Origin: Nostoc linckia FACHB-104
GTDB taxonomy: Bacteria > Cyanobacteriota > Cyanobacteriia > Cyanobacteriales > Nostocaceae
Direction of reading: 5' to 3'
NCBI RefSeq assembly: GCF_014696615.1
Contig: NZ_JACJQJ010000006.1
Coordinates: forward strand, 1 to 64,000
Length of the DNA: 64,000 bases
A program made the translations under genes and the position numbers. A model generated the notes under the pieces. The model saw nothing but the letters and a program-made list of their open reading frames with translations. It did no database searches and was not told the DNA's origin. Shown piece after piece: positions 8,545 through 17,749 of this stretch; positions within the stretch are counted from its first letter, which is position 1; each line of letters opens with the position of its first letter.

Positions 8545-9378
8545 ATGCAAGTTAACTGGCAAACTGCCAAAACCTACGAAGATATTCTGTATCAAAAAAC
8601 GGATGGTATTGCCAAAATCACCATCAATCGTCCCCATAAACGTAATGCTTTCCGCCCCAAAACAGTCTTTGAACTGTATGATGCTTTCTGCGATGCCCGC
8701 GAAGATACAACTATTGGCGTAGTTTTATTTACAGGAGCAGGGCCACATACTGATGGCAAATACGCTTTTTGTGCGGGTGGCGATCAAAGCGTCCGGGGAC
8801 ACGCTGGTTATGTAGATGATACTGGTGTTCCTCGCTTAAATGTGCTGGATTTACAACGCCTGATTCGTTCCATGCCAAAAGTGGTAATTGCCTTAGTAGC
8901 AGGGTATGCGATTGGTGGTGGCCATGTCTTACATTTAATTTGTGACCTGACTATTGCGGCTGATAATGCCATTTTTGGGCAAACTGGCCCCAAAGTCGGC
9001 AGCTTTGATGGTGGCTTTGGTGCTAGCTACCTCGCCCGCATCGTTGGGCAAAAAAAAGCCCGAGAAATTTGGTTTCTCTGTCGTCAATATAATGCCCAAC
9101 AAGCCCTAGAAATGGGTTTAGTTAATACTGTTGTTCCCGTAGAACAATTAGAAACTGAAGGTATTCAATGGGCGCAAGAAGTCTTAGAAAAAAGCCCCAT
9201 CGCTATCCGCTGTCTCAAGTCAGCATTTAATGCCGATTGTGATGGACAAGCAGGTTTACAAGAACTCGCTGGCAATGCCACCCTTCTGTATTACATGACA
9301 GAAGAGGGTTCTGAGGGTAAACAAGCATTTTTAGAAAAGCGTCCCCCAAATTTTCGCGATTTCCCTTGGTTACCTTAA
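8545..9378 (+). CDS. menB: 1,4-dihydroxy-2-naphthoyl-CoA synthase
   Basis: Crotonase-fold enzyme that closes the naphthoquinone ring from o-succinylbenzoyl-CoA in phylloquinone synthesis. 277 residues, the usual length. Visible motifs are [15 protein letters not shown] near the N-terminus, the disordered-loop region [10 protein letters not shown], the oxyanion-hole segment [10 protein letters not shown], and [20 protein letters not shown], which is typical of MenB rather than of general enoyl-CoA hydratases. The C-terminus NFRDFPWLP is also typical. It ends 7 bases before a very strong terminator. It is on the same strand as menD but separated by a minus-strand gene, so it has its own promoter. 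Confidence 0.96.
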   Translation: MQVNWQTAKTYEDILYQKTDGIAKITINRPHKRNAFRPKTVFELYDAFCDAREDTTIGVVLFTGAGPHTDGKYAFCAGGDQSVRGHAGYVDDTGVPRLNVLDLQRLIRSMPKVVIALVAGYAIGGGHVLHLICDLTIAADNAIFGQTGPKVGSFDGGFGASYLARIVGQKKAREIWFLCRQYNAQQALEMGLVNTVVPVEQLETEGIQWAQEVLEKSPIAIRCLKSAFNADCDGQAGLQELAGNATLLYYMTEEGSEGKQAFLEKRPPNFRDFPWLP

Positions 9379-9384
9379 AAATTT

Positions 9385-9420
9385 AAAAATCGCACCTTTC
9401 TGTAAGGTGCGATTTTTCTA
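9385..9420 (+). terminator. Terminator of menB
   Basis: A perfect 14-bp stem, AAAAATCGCACCTT at 9385-9398 with AAGGTGCGATTTTT at 9404-9417, with a five-base loop and T-rich ends on both strands. It could also act on the minus strand. Confidence 0.93.
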
Positions 9421-9591
9421 AAAATTAATTGATTGTTACAACACTAAAAATTTTAAAGGCAAATCTTAATTTCAAACAGAATACAAACTTATACCAAATT
9501 GGTTTAACTATTCAGTCTTACCAATCCTACATATAAAATTAAAATCCAAAATTGGTATTAGCTGGGGAATATAAAGACGGCTAAAAGATGG

Positions 9592-9906
9592 CTAAATTAA
9601 TACTGTCTCAGTTCTAGCTTGTTCAGCAGTACAGATAGTAATTTCCTCAACCTGAATAATATTGGTATGTTCCAACTCTGAAGCTAAATTTCCAGTAGCA
9701 ACTACAACTGGGGTAGCATCTGGTAGACTCCAAGCATCTTCTAAAGTTTCCCAAGAAGGTGCAAAGGGTGGTAGTGCTAAAGAACAAGCTTTCCAACTCC
9801 CTTGAACCGGTGCGCCTAACTGCTGACACATTCCACCACGGCGACCTTCGGGATTGTAATGGCGACAATATCTACAGGCAGATGTCAAAAATTTATTAGG
9901 TTTCAT
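9592..9906 (-). CDS. Conserved four-cysteine small protein, unknown function
   Basis: 104 residues. The N-terminal half has C11, C14, C27 and C41 in the arrangement CRYCRHY, then GGMCQQLG, then GSWKACSL, with H16 and many Arg/Gly residues. This suggests a small metal-binding (zinc or iron) fold. The second half is acidic and has no motif I know. I believe relatives exist in other filamentous cyanobacteria, but I cannot name the family. It is followed on its upstream side by a long AT-rich region that probably carries its promoter, and has no operon partner. Confidence 0.7.
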   Translation of the reverse strand: MKPNKFLTSACRYCRHYNPEGRRGGMCQQLGAPVQGSWKACSLALPPFAPSWETLEDAWSLPDATPVVVATGNLASELEHTNIIQVEEITICTAEQARTETVLI

Positions 9907-10315
9907 GTGAGTGCTTTTTTTATTTAATATTGCGGTCTAATTTATTTGTTTATATTTTCCTTCTATGTAGAAACGCTTATTAATGCCATAAGTGATTATG
10001 GTGTATAGGTTTTAGCGATCCCAAGTAAAAAATTAATTTCAGGATATTTTTATAATTTTGTTATATATTTACATGATCGTTAGAGTGTAGACATGGTAAA
10101 TTTTGACAAAAAACCATTGGGGATCAACGCTAAAATTGAAGTTTTAAATTTTAGCATTTCTTTCATTTCACCCTTAAGGCATACTATTTAAGATAGATGC
10201 GTCTCTTTTTTTGCTCATACTTTTGACATAATCCAAGCAAAAACTGTCTAGTTGAGCAAAACTAGAACTATTGTGGTCAATAGCTGCAACATAAGTCAGC
10301 TTCAATTCGGTTTAA

Positions 10316-10644
10316 TTAGAAAGTCAGCCAGTCTTTTTGAGAGTCATGCTTTTTACGGATGAGTTCGTTGATAAGGAAATCAAAAGAGAGTCCAGTTAAA
10401 TTGACTATGGCAGTTTTTACAGGCTTCAACACATCTGCAAAACTCTCAATAGTAATTTAGCAATCCCTTTAGGTACAATTTCTAAATTAAAAATAAAATT
10501 TCCCATCAGTAGGTCATGTAGTTTTAATTTGATATGTTTTAGAACTTTGGATAATTGTCAAGCATTAATTTTTTCTTGCTGCAACCACCCTAAGATCAGT
10601 TTTAAAGAAAAAAACAGATTTAAAAGCGCTTCTATTTGTATGAA
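10316..10644 (-). pseudogene. Possible decayed gene, unknown family
   Basis: The minus strand reads IQIEALLNLFFSLKLILGWL and then QQEKINA up to a stop, continues in the same frame with LSKVLKHIKLKLHDLLMGNF and IFNLEIVPKGIAKLLLRVLQ, stops again, and after a one-base shift continues KPVKTAIVNLTGLSFDFLIN to ELIRKKHDSQKDWLTF and a stop. The protein-like composition across a stop and a shift suggests a degraded gene. I do not recognise the family. Confidence 0.3.
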
Positions 10645-11056
10645 TCAATTTTATTTAGCCCAATTTCCGAGGCAAATACACATAGATGTGTAAAGAAAAA
10701 TTAAGCGATCGCAATTCAGAATACCAATTGGGGCAATCAGAACCTATATATAGTAGGGGCCTAGATAGGTACACATCTATAATATTTGTTAAAAAATGGG
10801 TGAGTAAAGACTATCGTTTGCAGCCTATACTTTCTTGATTCTTGCCTTCAAGCCTTTGGTTCAATCTTCCCCAGGCTAATATATGAGGATTCCTCAAGCT
10901 CAAGACTATGCAGTGAGCCTCAATACTTAACCTCAGTTCGGGTTAAGAACTCCCTTTTGATCGCTTGAACTAAAAAATAAGTGTTTCAGGCTGTCAAAAC
11001 CAACGACAGAATAAAGTTTTCAGCTTATTCCAAACTCAGGTTAAATAACTTTGAAA

Positions 11057-11101
11057 TCCTGACCAATGACAAATGACCCATGACAAATAACAAATGACAG
11101 C
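11057..11101. repeat. STRR tract (AATGACA units)
   Basis: Tandem, slightly varied heptamers AATGACA, AATGACC, CATGACA, AATAACA, AATGACA downstream of the peroxiredoxin-like gene. Confidence 0.8.
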
Positions 11102-11124
11102 CAGTCACCTTTAATTTTGCTGAG

Positions 11125-11913
11125 CTACTTAAAGCTATCTGGTTCAATTAAGGATAAAAATGAGAGGGGCTGACTCTTATTAGCAGCAAAGCCCAGAATA
11201 CCCGGATCGCGGTGTTCGTAGAGTAATTGGCCTTTGCTATCAAACAGAAAAGTTCCACCACGCTGAGTTAAGTAAGTAGAATTAGGTACATAAGTCTGCC
11301 AATTGCTGAGAACTTCCACCATATTCCGTAGCCGGAGAGTAGCTAATTCAAAGGGACGTTGAAACCCACTACCACCAGCTAATTTGAAAAATGAGCCTTT
11401 AAAAGCAGGTAGAGGAGTACCTTGAATAATTTCATCATCTTCAATCAGTTGCGGGGCTTGGCGATCGCCTCTGTATCCCCGAAAAACTTCTTTGAGGGTG
11501 CCAGGGCTGCCAAACCCTGCACACATTAACATGAGATTTAGCCAAGCTTTCACAGATACAGAAAGTCCAGGTAGAGCAAGATTCAGGCCGGAATAAAGTT
11601 TTAGTTGCTGGTGTAGTTTTGCATTAGGTTCAACAAATAAATGTTGGGGTGGAAATCCCGTATATTCACAGAATTTTGTTCCAGAAGCGCGATCGCCAAT
11701 TCCCACTGCACGAATAGCGAGTTTTTCAGGAGGCAATTTTTTAGCTTCGCGCTGTAACCACCACGCATATTCAAGACTGTCAAAATCCCCAAGTTGTGGC
11801 CAGACTAAAATAAGGATATGTGAGGCATTCTCACAATTTTCTAGCAGAGGAGTGGTTATGCCATCACTAACACGCTGAAGTTCGGTCTGATGAAAAATAT
11901 TGTAGGGATTCAT
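11125..11913 (-). CDS. Peroxiredoxin-like (AhpC-TSA_2) protein lacking the catalytic cysteine
   Basis: 262 residues. The middle and C-terminal parts follow the AhpC/TSA_2 (PRXL2-like) pattern: FVEPNAKLHQQLKLYSGL, a helical insertion, then RGGTFLFDSKGQLLYEHRDP, the typical last strand pair of thioredoxin folds. However the first strand reads ILILVWPQLGDFDSLEYAWW, where active relatives have a cysteine after the strand. No Cys is present at that site; the few cysteines lie elsewhere. Peroxidase activity is therefore doubtful; a structural or binding role is possible. Isolated gene with spacers on both sides. The fold assignment is inferred from family memory. Confidence 0.72.
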   Translation of the reverse strand: MNPYNIFHQTELQRVSDGITTPLLENCENASHILILVWPQLGDFDSLEYAWWLQREAKKLPPEKLAIRAVGIGDRASGTKFCEYTGFPPQHLFVEPNAKLHQQLKLYSGLNLALPGLSVSVKAWLNLMLMCAGFGSPGTLKEVFRGYRGDRQAPQLIEDDEIIQGTPLPAFKGSFFKLAGGSGFQRPFELATLRLRNMVEVLSNWQTYVPNSTYLTQRGGTFLFDSKGQLLYEHRDPGILGFAANKSQPLSFLSLIEPDSFK

Positions 11914-12102
11914 TCAAAGAAATCAACTGCTATTTAGCTATCCAAATTTTAGTCTAATTGATGACCATTTTTATTTAACTTCTCCTATTACCTACAATTC
12001 AACAAAACGATTGATTAGTTTTGCTTGATTTAACGCGGTGGCTTACCAATGACTAAAGATAGCCCTTACCAGCTATCTTTGATTGCACCCTTCTATTTAC
12101 AA

Positions 12103-12378
12103 TCAATAGTAAATCTGCCTAGCAATAATACCAATTAATACTACAAGACCTAATCCTCTCCGAAAATAATTCACGCCTTGAAATAATTCCAGCCAAGCCC
12201 AAGTAAACAACGAGCCATTAGCTACTACATTTAATACTGTATTGATTGGGTCGCTTGTAAATAGAAAAGATAGTAAACTCGTCGCTATCCAGACAATCAA
12301 TGGTAAGTTGGGCTTCTGAGCTATCACAATATTGCCACGGCTATCACGGAAGGTTTTATCAACTAATGTATTTTCCAT
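12103..12378 (-). CDS. Small membrane protein, unknown function
   Basis: About 91 residues from the ATG at 12378, or 105 from an upstream ATG at 12420; neither has a strong ribosome binding site. After a short soluble N-terminus (MENTLVDKTFRDSRGNIVIA) there are two to three hydrophobic segments, LPLIVWIATSLLSFLF, VVANGSLFTWAWLELFQGV and LGLVVLIGIIARQIYY, so it is an integral membrane protein, probably of the plasma membrane. I do not recognise the family. It stands alone. Confidence 0.65.
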   Translation of the reverse strand: MENTLVDKTFRDSRGNIVIAQKPNLPLIVWIATSLLSFLFTSDPINTVLNVVANGSLFTWAWLELFQGVNYFRRGLGLVVLIGIIARQIYY

Positions 12379-12420
12379 AATTTTCTGGTTTATACTGTAA
12401 ACGCTATCTTTTACTAGCAT

Positions 12421-12786
12421 TTAAACATTAGAATAATTCTTTTCCATGCATCTAAATGCTGAGATAATCATGGTAAAAGATATGCATATATGAGTATATT
12501 CAAAAGTATACATATACTACATTGTCAGCGTATCTTTGAGATGATTTGCAAACAGGTAATGCCACTATAAATAATATTTACGACAGATAAATTTATGTAG
12601 AGGCACAGCACCAGTAAGATAATGGAATATACCCAAATAGGGGAGATGCAGTGTCCCTATACATATGTCAATTTTTTTTAATCGATATAAATACAACCTG
12701 AAATTTTTAAGGACTAGGCAAACAGCTAAATACAGAAAGTACTGGATCGCTAATATTAGATTTCCATAAAATACGTAAAAATCTGC
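12421..12786. other. AT-rich intergenic region
   Basis: Between the small membrane protein and the MFS gene. I see no gene; short ATATAC/GTATAT-rich stretches near 12485-12520 could be promoter material. Confidence 0.45.
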
Positions 12787-12815
12787 AAAAAAATAGGGTG
12801 ACTATTAATCACCCT
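12787..12815 (-). terminator. Terminator of the MFS transporter gene
   Basis: AGGGTGA (12795-12801) pairs with TCACCCT (12809-12815) over a seven-base loop. On the minus strand the hairpin is followed by a T-run. It lies 75 bases past the transporter stop. Confidence 0.8.
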
Positions 12816-12889
12816 AAAACGCTGATAAAAAATGTATTATTTTGGTTGATTTTAAATTTTCAATTTTGAATCTTGCAAAAAGTTTGACA

Positions 12890-14395
12890 TTAGAATTTGC
12901 CCAAACGAATTTTTAATTCCCCAAAGGAGTTGACCTTTTTTTGTTCCAGCCACCACAAACCAACTGCCATCACGGTTGAAGCCATCAACAAAGCTGCAAT
13001 GACGCGAAAGGTAGCCTGTGTGCCAAAAACTAAAGCCTCAACAGGTGCATGGGTGACATCGATATTGGGTGTGAGTTGGTTGCTAGCGATCGCCACCAAG
13101 GAGAACAAAGCGCCAACAAGCGGTACACCTGCTGTCTGTCCCAATATCCGTGATAATGACAACAATCCGGAGGTGATGCCTAATTGTCCTTTGGGTGCAG
13201 CTCCCATAATGGCGCTATTGTTGGGTGATTGAAACATTCCCACTCCCAACCCATAGGGAATAATGCCGATAATATAATCGGTTACAGTTAATTCTGTATC
13301 AAAGGTGCTAATTAGCAAACAACCACCAGCCATTAATACTAGGCCAATTAAGCTAATAACTCTTGGGCCAAAGCGGTCAGAAAGTATGCCAGCAACAGGT
13401 GCTGTTAAGACTATGAGAATAGGTGGAATTGCTAGCAACAAACTTGTTTTTTCTGTGGAATAATGCTGCACTAATTGTAGGAAAAATGGCAAGATAAATA
13501 TTGCCCCTGCCATCACAAAATTACCGAGAAAACGTAGTGCTAAACCCAAGCTGATTTCTAGAGAGCGAAAAATTCGCAAATCTAACATCGGCTCTAAGAC
13601 ATGGGCTTCCACAATTAAAAAGCAAGCTAAACTGATAACCGATAAAACCAAAAAAGTGATGGCTGTATAAGATTTAAAACCTTCACTTTGTAAGAAAGTA
13701 ATGCCTAATGTAAAGCAGGTTAATGTCAGGGTGAGAATTAGCGTGCCAATGGCATCGAAGCGCTGTTTAACAACACCAACTTTAGAAGGGGGTACTAAAC
13801 GCGCTACCAGGAAAATGCCAACAATTCCAATTGGAACATTTACCAAAAAGATTAAAGGCCAACCTCCTAAACCAATTAGCAACCCCCCAGCTGTAGGCCC
13901 TAACATGATTCCTAACCCGAAAATTCCTGCCCTAATACCTAGCCCTAGTCCGCGTTCTTCGGGGGGAAACACTTCTACAATCATCGCTGTTCCCAGTCCC
14001 GATATAAAAGCAGCACCTAACCCCTGAAGTGCGCGAAAGGCAATTAAAACGCCTATATTAGGCGCTAGACCACAAAATAGCGAGCTAAGGGTAAACACTA
14101 CTAGCCCAATAATATATAGTCGCTTCTTGCTCCACATATCGCCTAATTTTGCAGCACTCATCACAAAAATAGCGATCGCCAATAAATAACTTAAAACCAC
14201 CCATTGAATAGTGGCAAAGCTGGTGTGGAGTGATTCCAGCATAATTGGCAGGGCCAGGTTAACTATATATACATCTAAGGCAAAGATAAATACGCCAATG
14301 CCAATGCCTAGCGTCGCCCACCATTTTTGAGATGCTTTTGTTTCTTGCCCTAGCTCATGTAATTCTTCTTCCTGGCTTTTTGACCTTACTAGCAT
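12890..14395 (-). CDS. MFS drug-type exporter, DHA2 (EmrB/QacA) family
   Basis: Plasma-membrane proton-driven antiporter of 501 residues with about 14 hydrophobic segments. The first transmembrane helix carries FALDVYIVNLALPIM, the DHA2-specific pattern. Motif A appears as KLGDMWSKKRLY between helices 2 and 3, and motif C-like Gly/Pro-rich sequence appears as FGLGIMLGPTAGGLLIG. Repeat of motif A in the second half: GILSDRFGPR. Substrate cannot be predicted. It stands alone, with no HlyD-type adaptor or TetR regulator beside it. Confidence 0.92.
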   Translation of the reverse strand: MLVRSKSQEEELHELGQETKASQKWWATLGIGIGVFIFALDVYIVNLALPIMLESLHTSFATIQWVVLSYLLAIAIFVMSAAKLGDMWSKKRLYIIGLVVFTLSSLFCGLAPNIGVLIAFRALQGLGAAFISGLGTAMIVEVFPPEERGLGLGIRAGIFGLGIMLGPTAGGLLIGLGGWPLIFLVNVPIGIVGIFLVARLVPPSKVGVVKQRFDAIGTLILTLTLTCFTLGITFLQSEGFKSYTAITFLVLSVISLACFLIVEAHVLEPMLDLRIFRSLEISLGLALRFLGNFVMAGAIFILPFFLQLVQHYSTEKTSLLLAIPPILIVLTAPVAGILSDRFGPRVISLIGLVLMAGGCLLISTFDTELTVTDYIIGIIPYGLGVGMFQSPNNSAIMGAAPKGQLGITSGLLSLSRILGQTAGVPLVGALFSLVAIASNQLTPNIDVTHAPVEALVFGTQATFRVIAALLMASTVMAVGLWWLEQKKVNSFGELKIRLGKF

Positions 14396-14578
14396 GTTCT
14401 CTAGCTCACAAAATTATCCAAACTATATTCAAGGTTGAATTTCATATTTTACTACTTCATCATTTCCAACATTTACCAGTGAGGTTTTGCTAGCAATTAT
14501 GCCCAGTTTTTTTGACCTGTCAATAGATGTGAGCTAAAGCTGTTAATACTCAACTAAGTAAATCTGTGGCTATAACAG

Positions 14579-15763
14579 CTACTTACCAATCCAATTAGTA
14601 ATTAGCTCGCTCAAGGCACAACGATCTACAATTGCTGGGAGTTCTTTTTCTACATCAATAGGCGTACCTCTTTTAGCAATTTCTTTAATTTCTTGCAAAA
14701 TCTTTGCTACCAAATCAGGATTTTCTGCTAATTCATCTCTACCAATTTGCTGAATTGCTTGTTTAATGGCACTACGTCCCGACTGCGTACCTAATGCTAC
14801 GCTACTTTTTAATCCTAAAATTTCTGGATTGAGACTTTGATAAAGTTCCTCATCTTTAGATACAGCTTTTACATGCAACCCAGCATAGTGAGTAAAGGCA
14901 TTTTTTCCTAATATGGGGTGATGGGGAGGAATAGCAATATGTGAATGTTCGCTGACTAATTCATATAAATCCTTTAAATATCTAAGTTCCCACTTAGCTT
15001 TTTCCTCACCTATATCGATTAAATTTATGAGTAATGGTGCTAAATCAACGATGCCAGTTCTTTCACCTAGCCCCATGACTGTGACATCAATGATATCTGC
15101 ATCAGCGCTGTATGCATCTAAAGCATTTGCTAAAGCTAAACCTCTATCATTATGGCAATGAACTTCTATTTGCGGATATAATTCACGCTTAGCTAATTCA
15201 GTTTTTAGAGTTTTTACATAATAAGAAATACTGCGATTTGGCAGAAATGGGGTTGTATATCCCGCTGTATCTGCTATGCTAATTATATTAGCTCCAGCCT
15301 GTACAGCAGCAACCGCAGCCTCAATTACATTTTCTATTTTTGAGCGAACAGTATCTTCTGGCGTATAGCGAATTAATAAATTATCTTGCTGCTTTCTAGC
15401 GTAACTAATAACTTCGACAATTTTATCTATTGCTGCCGCCAAACTTAAGTTATAGTCAAGTTGCAGCCTTTTTTCCGAAACACTAAAGACAATACCTAAA
15501 AAGTCAATGCCGCAATCTAGGCATTTGTTAACATTCTCAATGCTGCAAAGAGAATGAGCGCCTATTTTAGCCTTAATGCTAGCATGAGAAATTTTAGTGA
15601 TGGCGTTAGCAATTTCACCATCGACTGCGGGATTTCCAGCTTCAATAATATCAACCCCTACTAAATCTAAAAACTGTGCGATCGCCAGCTTGATCTCAGG
15701 AGAAAAATAAACTCCAGGAGTTTGTTCTCCCTCTCTTAAGGTAGAGTCCAGAATCTTGATCAT
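14579..15763 (-). CDS. Homocitrate synthase / isopropylmalate synthase family enzyme
   Basis: HMGL-like acyl-CoA:2-oxoacid condensing enzyme of 394 residues. The N-terminus DSTLREGEQTPGVYF holds the metal-binding Asp and catalytic Arg; the metal-binding His pair is in EVHCHNDRGLALANAL; the glycine-rich GLGERTG motif follows. The C-terminal half matches the extended linker of homocitrate synthases but lacks the LeuA-type regulatory domain. The sequence style is closer to archaeal AksA/LysS-like homocitrate synthases than to the nif-cluster NifV that I remember from Nostoc. Acetyl-CoA plus 2-oxoglutarate is the likely pair, but other 2-oxo acids are possible. No nif, lysine or peptide-synthase gene is nearby, so its pathway is open. 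Confidence 0.8.
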   Translation of the reverse strand: MIKILDSTLREGEQTPGVYFSPEIKLAIAQFLDLVGVDIIEAGNPAVDGEIANAITKISHASIKAKIGAHSLCSIENVNKCLDCGIDFLGIVFSVSEKRLQLDYNLSLAAAIDKIVEVISYARKQQDNLLIRYTPEDTVRSKIENVIEAAVAAVQAGANIISIADTAGYTTPFLPNRSISYYVKTLKTELAKRELYPQIEVHCHNDRGLALANALDAYSADADIIDVTVMGLGERTGIVDLAPLLINLIDIGEEKAKWELRYLKDLYELVSEHSHIAIPPHHPILGKNAFTHYAGLHVKAVSKDEELYQSLNPEILGLKSSVALGTQSGRSAIKQAIQQIGRDELAENPDLVAKILQEIKEIAKRGTPIDVEKELPAIVDRCALSELITNWIGK

Positions 15764-16201
15764 ATCACCTATATATTTAGGGATTAAATTTTACTAATGG
15801 GGCTTTATCAGCTACTCAAAAATAGTCTATACTTATCAATGGTGTTTTTAGGTTATTAATTCTGATAAGTTCATAGTCATAAATTTAGTATTTCAAGATT
15901 CAAAAATAAAATCTTGACTATACAATTATTGAATCTGCAGAACTAGTGAAATAAAACCCTAGTAAATAAATACAGACGAGAATAAAGATTAATTTATAGA
16001 ATTTACGAACTTTGTCAACTGGCGCTTGATTTTTTCTGTTGCACTAGGATAAATCTGGTGTGTAATAACTAATTAAACTGATGTTACCAGAATTAGCACC
16101 AGCTTTCTTAAAATAATCAGACTTTGACAAAATAAATTATCAGTCATCAGTTTTTATTTTTCACTGATAACTGATAAATTTTGACTTTTTGCTAGTTAAG
16201 A
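15764..16201. other. AT-rich intergenic region
   Basis: No gene seen. A repeat TTATCAGT...ACTGATAA near 16138-16177 could form a weak hairpin downstream of the DUF4231 gene on the minus strand. The upstream part must hold the promoter of the condensing enzyme. Confidence 0.45.
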
Positions 16202-17053
16202 TTACTCTTTAGATGCAGTTGCTTCTGTCTTCTCTGACTGCTGAGGTTCATTTGATTGTTGCAACTGTTGAAGATGAATATTATTGACCTGCACAATAAA
16301 GTATTCTATGGCTTGGCTGGCTTGCAATTGCTGTTGACTAAAATCAGATGCGTCATAACAGCGATAAGGCTGAGTAATGCCCAAAATGAATTTTTCTTGT
16401 TCAGCTTCTAATAATTCAACTGCTGTATTAGCAGCAATCCAATTCTTTTGAAAAGGAAAAGAAGTCACAATACTAGCAACGATAGAAGCAATAGCTGGAC
16501 AGATTACAGGAAGCCATTTTAGCCAAGCTTGTCCAGTTTCTAACTTATCTACAAGTACTAAAATTGGCGTAACACCAGATAAAATAACAGTTGCAATTTG
16601 CAAAATATAGTAAAGGTTTCTCGCCAGGGTGCGAGTTCTTTTATAATCATCAATCAATGTTTGGCAATACTGTAAAGCCTTTGCCCTAGCTGGAGTTACA
16701 GAGTTTCTCTCACCTAAGCTATTATTAGCTGATAAATAATTATAGAGTTCAGCTTTTTTGATAATATCAGATTGATTAGTATTAGTACTATATTCTTGAA
16801 CAGCCTGTCTATTAATTAGAAATAGAAAAATTGCAATAATTAGCCCAACTGACCCAGCAATGACTATATTTTGATTATTTTGCCCAAAGAAAATAATCAT
16901 CCCAGAGCCAATAACTACGGCAAGTAATAAGTATTCTATCAGCTTTAAAGTTAACAACTTTTCCCGCCCTGATGCAGAGAAGAAACTTTCTAACTTGTAG
17001 GAAATATCGCTTTGAGTTTTCTGCTCAAAATTAGTTATATCAGAACTAGTCAT
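16202..17053 (-). CDS. DUF4231-type membrane protein
   Basis: About 283 residues from the ATG at 17053, which has GGAG nine bases upstream; a longer frame begins at 17200, but its first 49 residues look non-coding. Two hydrophobic hairpins are visible: LIEYLLLAVVIGSGMIIFFG with IVIAGSVGLIIAIFLFLIN, and ILQIATVILSGVTPILVLV with LPVICPAIASIVASIVT. The pattern, with a conserved acidic/aromatic C-terminal helix, fits DUF4231, a SLATT-like two-hairpin membrane family sometimes linked to defence or toxin systems. No effector gene lies next to it, so a defence role is not supported here. The C-terminus is Gln/Glu-rich. Confidence 0.7.
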   Translation of the reverse strand: MTSSDITNFEQKTQSDISYKLESFFSASGREKLLTLKLIEYLLLAVVIGSGMIIFFGQNNQNIVIAGSVGLIIAIFLFLINRQAVQEYSTNTNQSDIIKKAELYNYLSANNSLGERNSVTPARAKALQYCQTLIDDYKRTRTLARNLYYILQIATVILSGVTPILVLVDKLETGQAWLKWLPVICPAIASIVASIVTSFPFQKNWIAANTAVELLEAEQEKFILGITQPYRCYDASDFSQQQLQASQAIEYFIVQVNNIHLQQLQQSNEPQQSEKTEATASKE

Positions 17054-17749
17054 GGTCTTGTACTCCATTAGTGATGAGGTAAATTTGGTACAGTCAAAAA
17101 AGAAGAGGTTTAGTTGGTGCGTTGTTCTCTTTAAAACAGCCTCTACACCGCTAGCTAAAACAGGGGAACAGAACCAAGAGAACTTTGAATCTAAGAACAA
17201 CTGAGCAATAGCACCTGTAATAGCAAAGTTACTGAAGTCAAGTTTGATGGTGCAGAAATCAAGCTAATGTAAGCATCGCTGATTCGGCTCGGCTGTTTTC
17301 AGATAGAGTATCTAATTTAACTAGTTATTTAATATGTTTCATGCCATTTGAGCTATTTCATGACTATCCAGGTCTCAGTATTGTTGATATTTTTTACTTT
17401 TTACAATTGTAAAAATACTTATTTGTAATATCTTAATGATGTTGAGCCAGTACTCTTAAGCGTTAGAATTCGAGCCAAAGATGAGAAAAATGGCTGATAT
17501 TAGCTGCATAATATCGCCTGATGCAGTTATAGCAATGCCCTCACAAGTTCCTCAACTTTTAGCTCTATAAGCATAGGTGTAAGCAAGTAAATCAGATTTT
17601 AGTGAAGGACTTGAAACTTTCTACCAATCTAGTACAGCAGCAGGGGAATAAAAATATTAGCTCCTGATGAATTCCCAGCAGCGAGCAGTACTAGCATCTA
17701 GAAACCAGAAACCTCACAGACCATTTATCAACACTAAGCGGAGGTACAT
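17054..17749. other. Intergenic region between divergent genes
   Basis: Nearly 700 bases between the DUF4231 gene and the UspA gene, transcribed away from each other, so both promoters must lie here. No small gene with support and no strong hairpin were found. Confidence 0.5.

Larger units (their letters stand above)
9907..11124. other. Long AT-rich intergenic region with a coding remnant
   Basis: 1.2 kb without an intact gene. A broken minus-strand frame at 10316-10644 is listed separately. A short heptamer tract (AATGACA units) lies at 11057-11101. A hairpin CTTAACC/GGTTAAG near 10927-10948 lacks a T-run. Nothing else is identifiable. Confidence 0.5.

Noticed and set aside
16202-17053. Defence system around the DUF4231/SLATT-like protein
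   Set aside because: No nuclease, CBASS, reverse transcriptase or other effector gene lies next to it; the neighbours are a condensing enzyme and UspA.
17054-17200. N-terminal extension of the DUF4231 protein
   Set aside because: The first 49 residues have no family-like pattern, and the ATG at 17053 has a GGAG site at a suitable distance.
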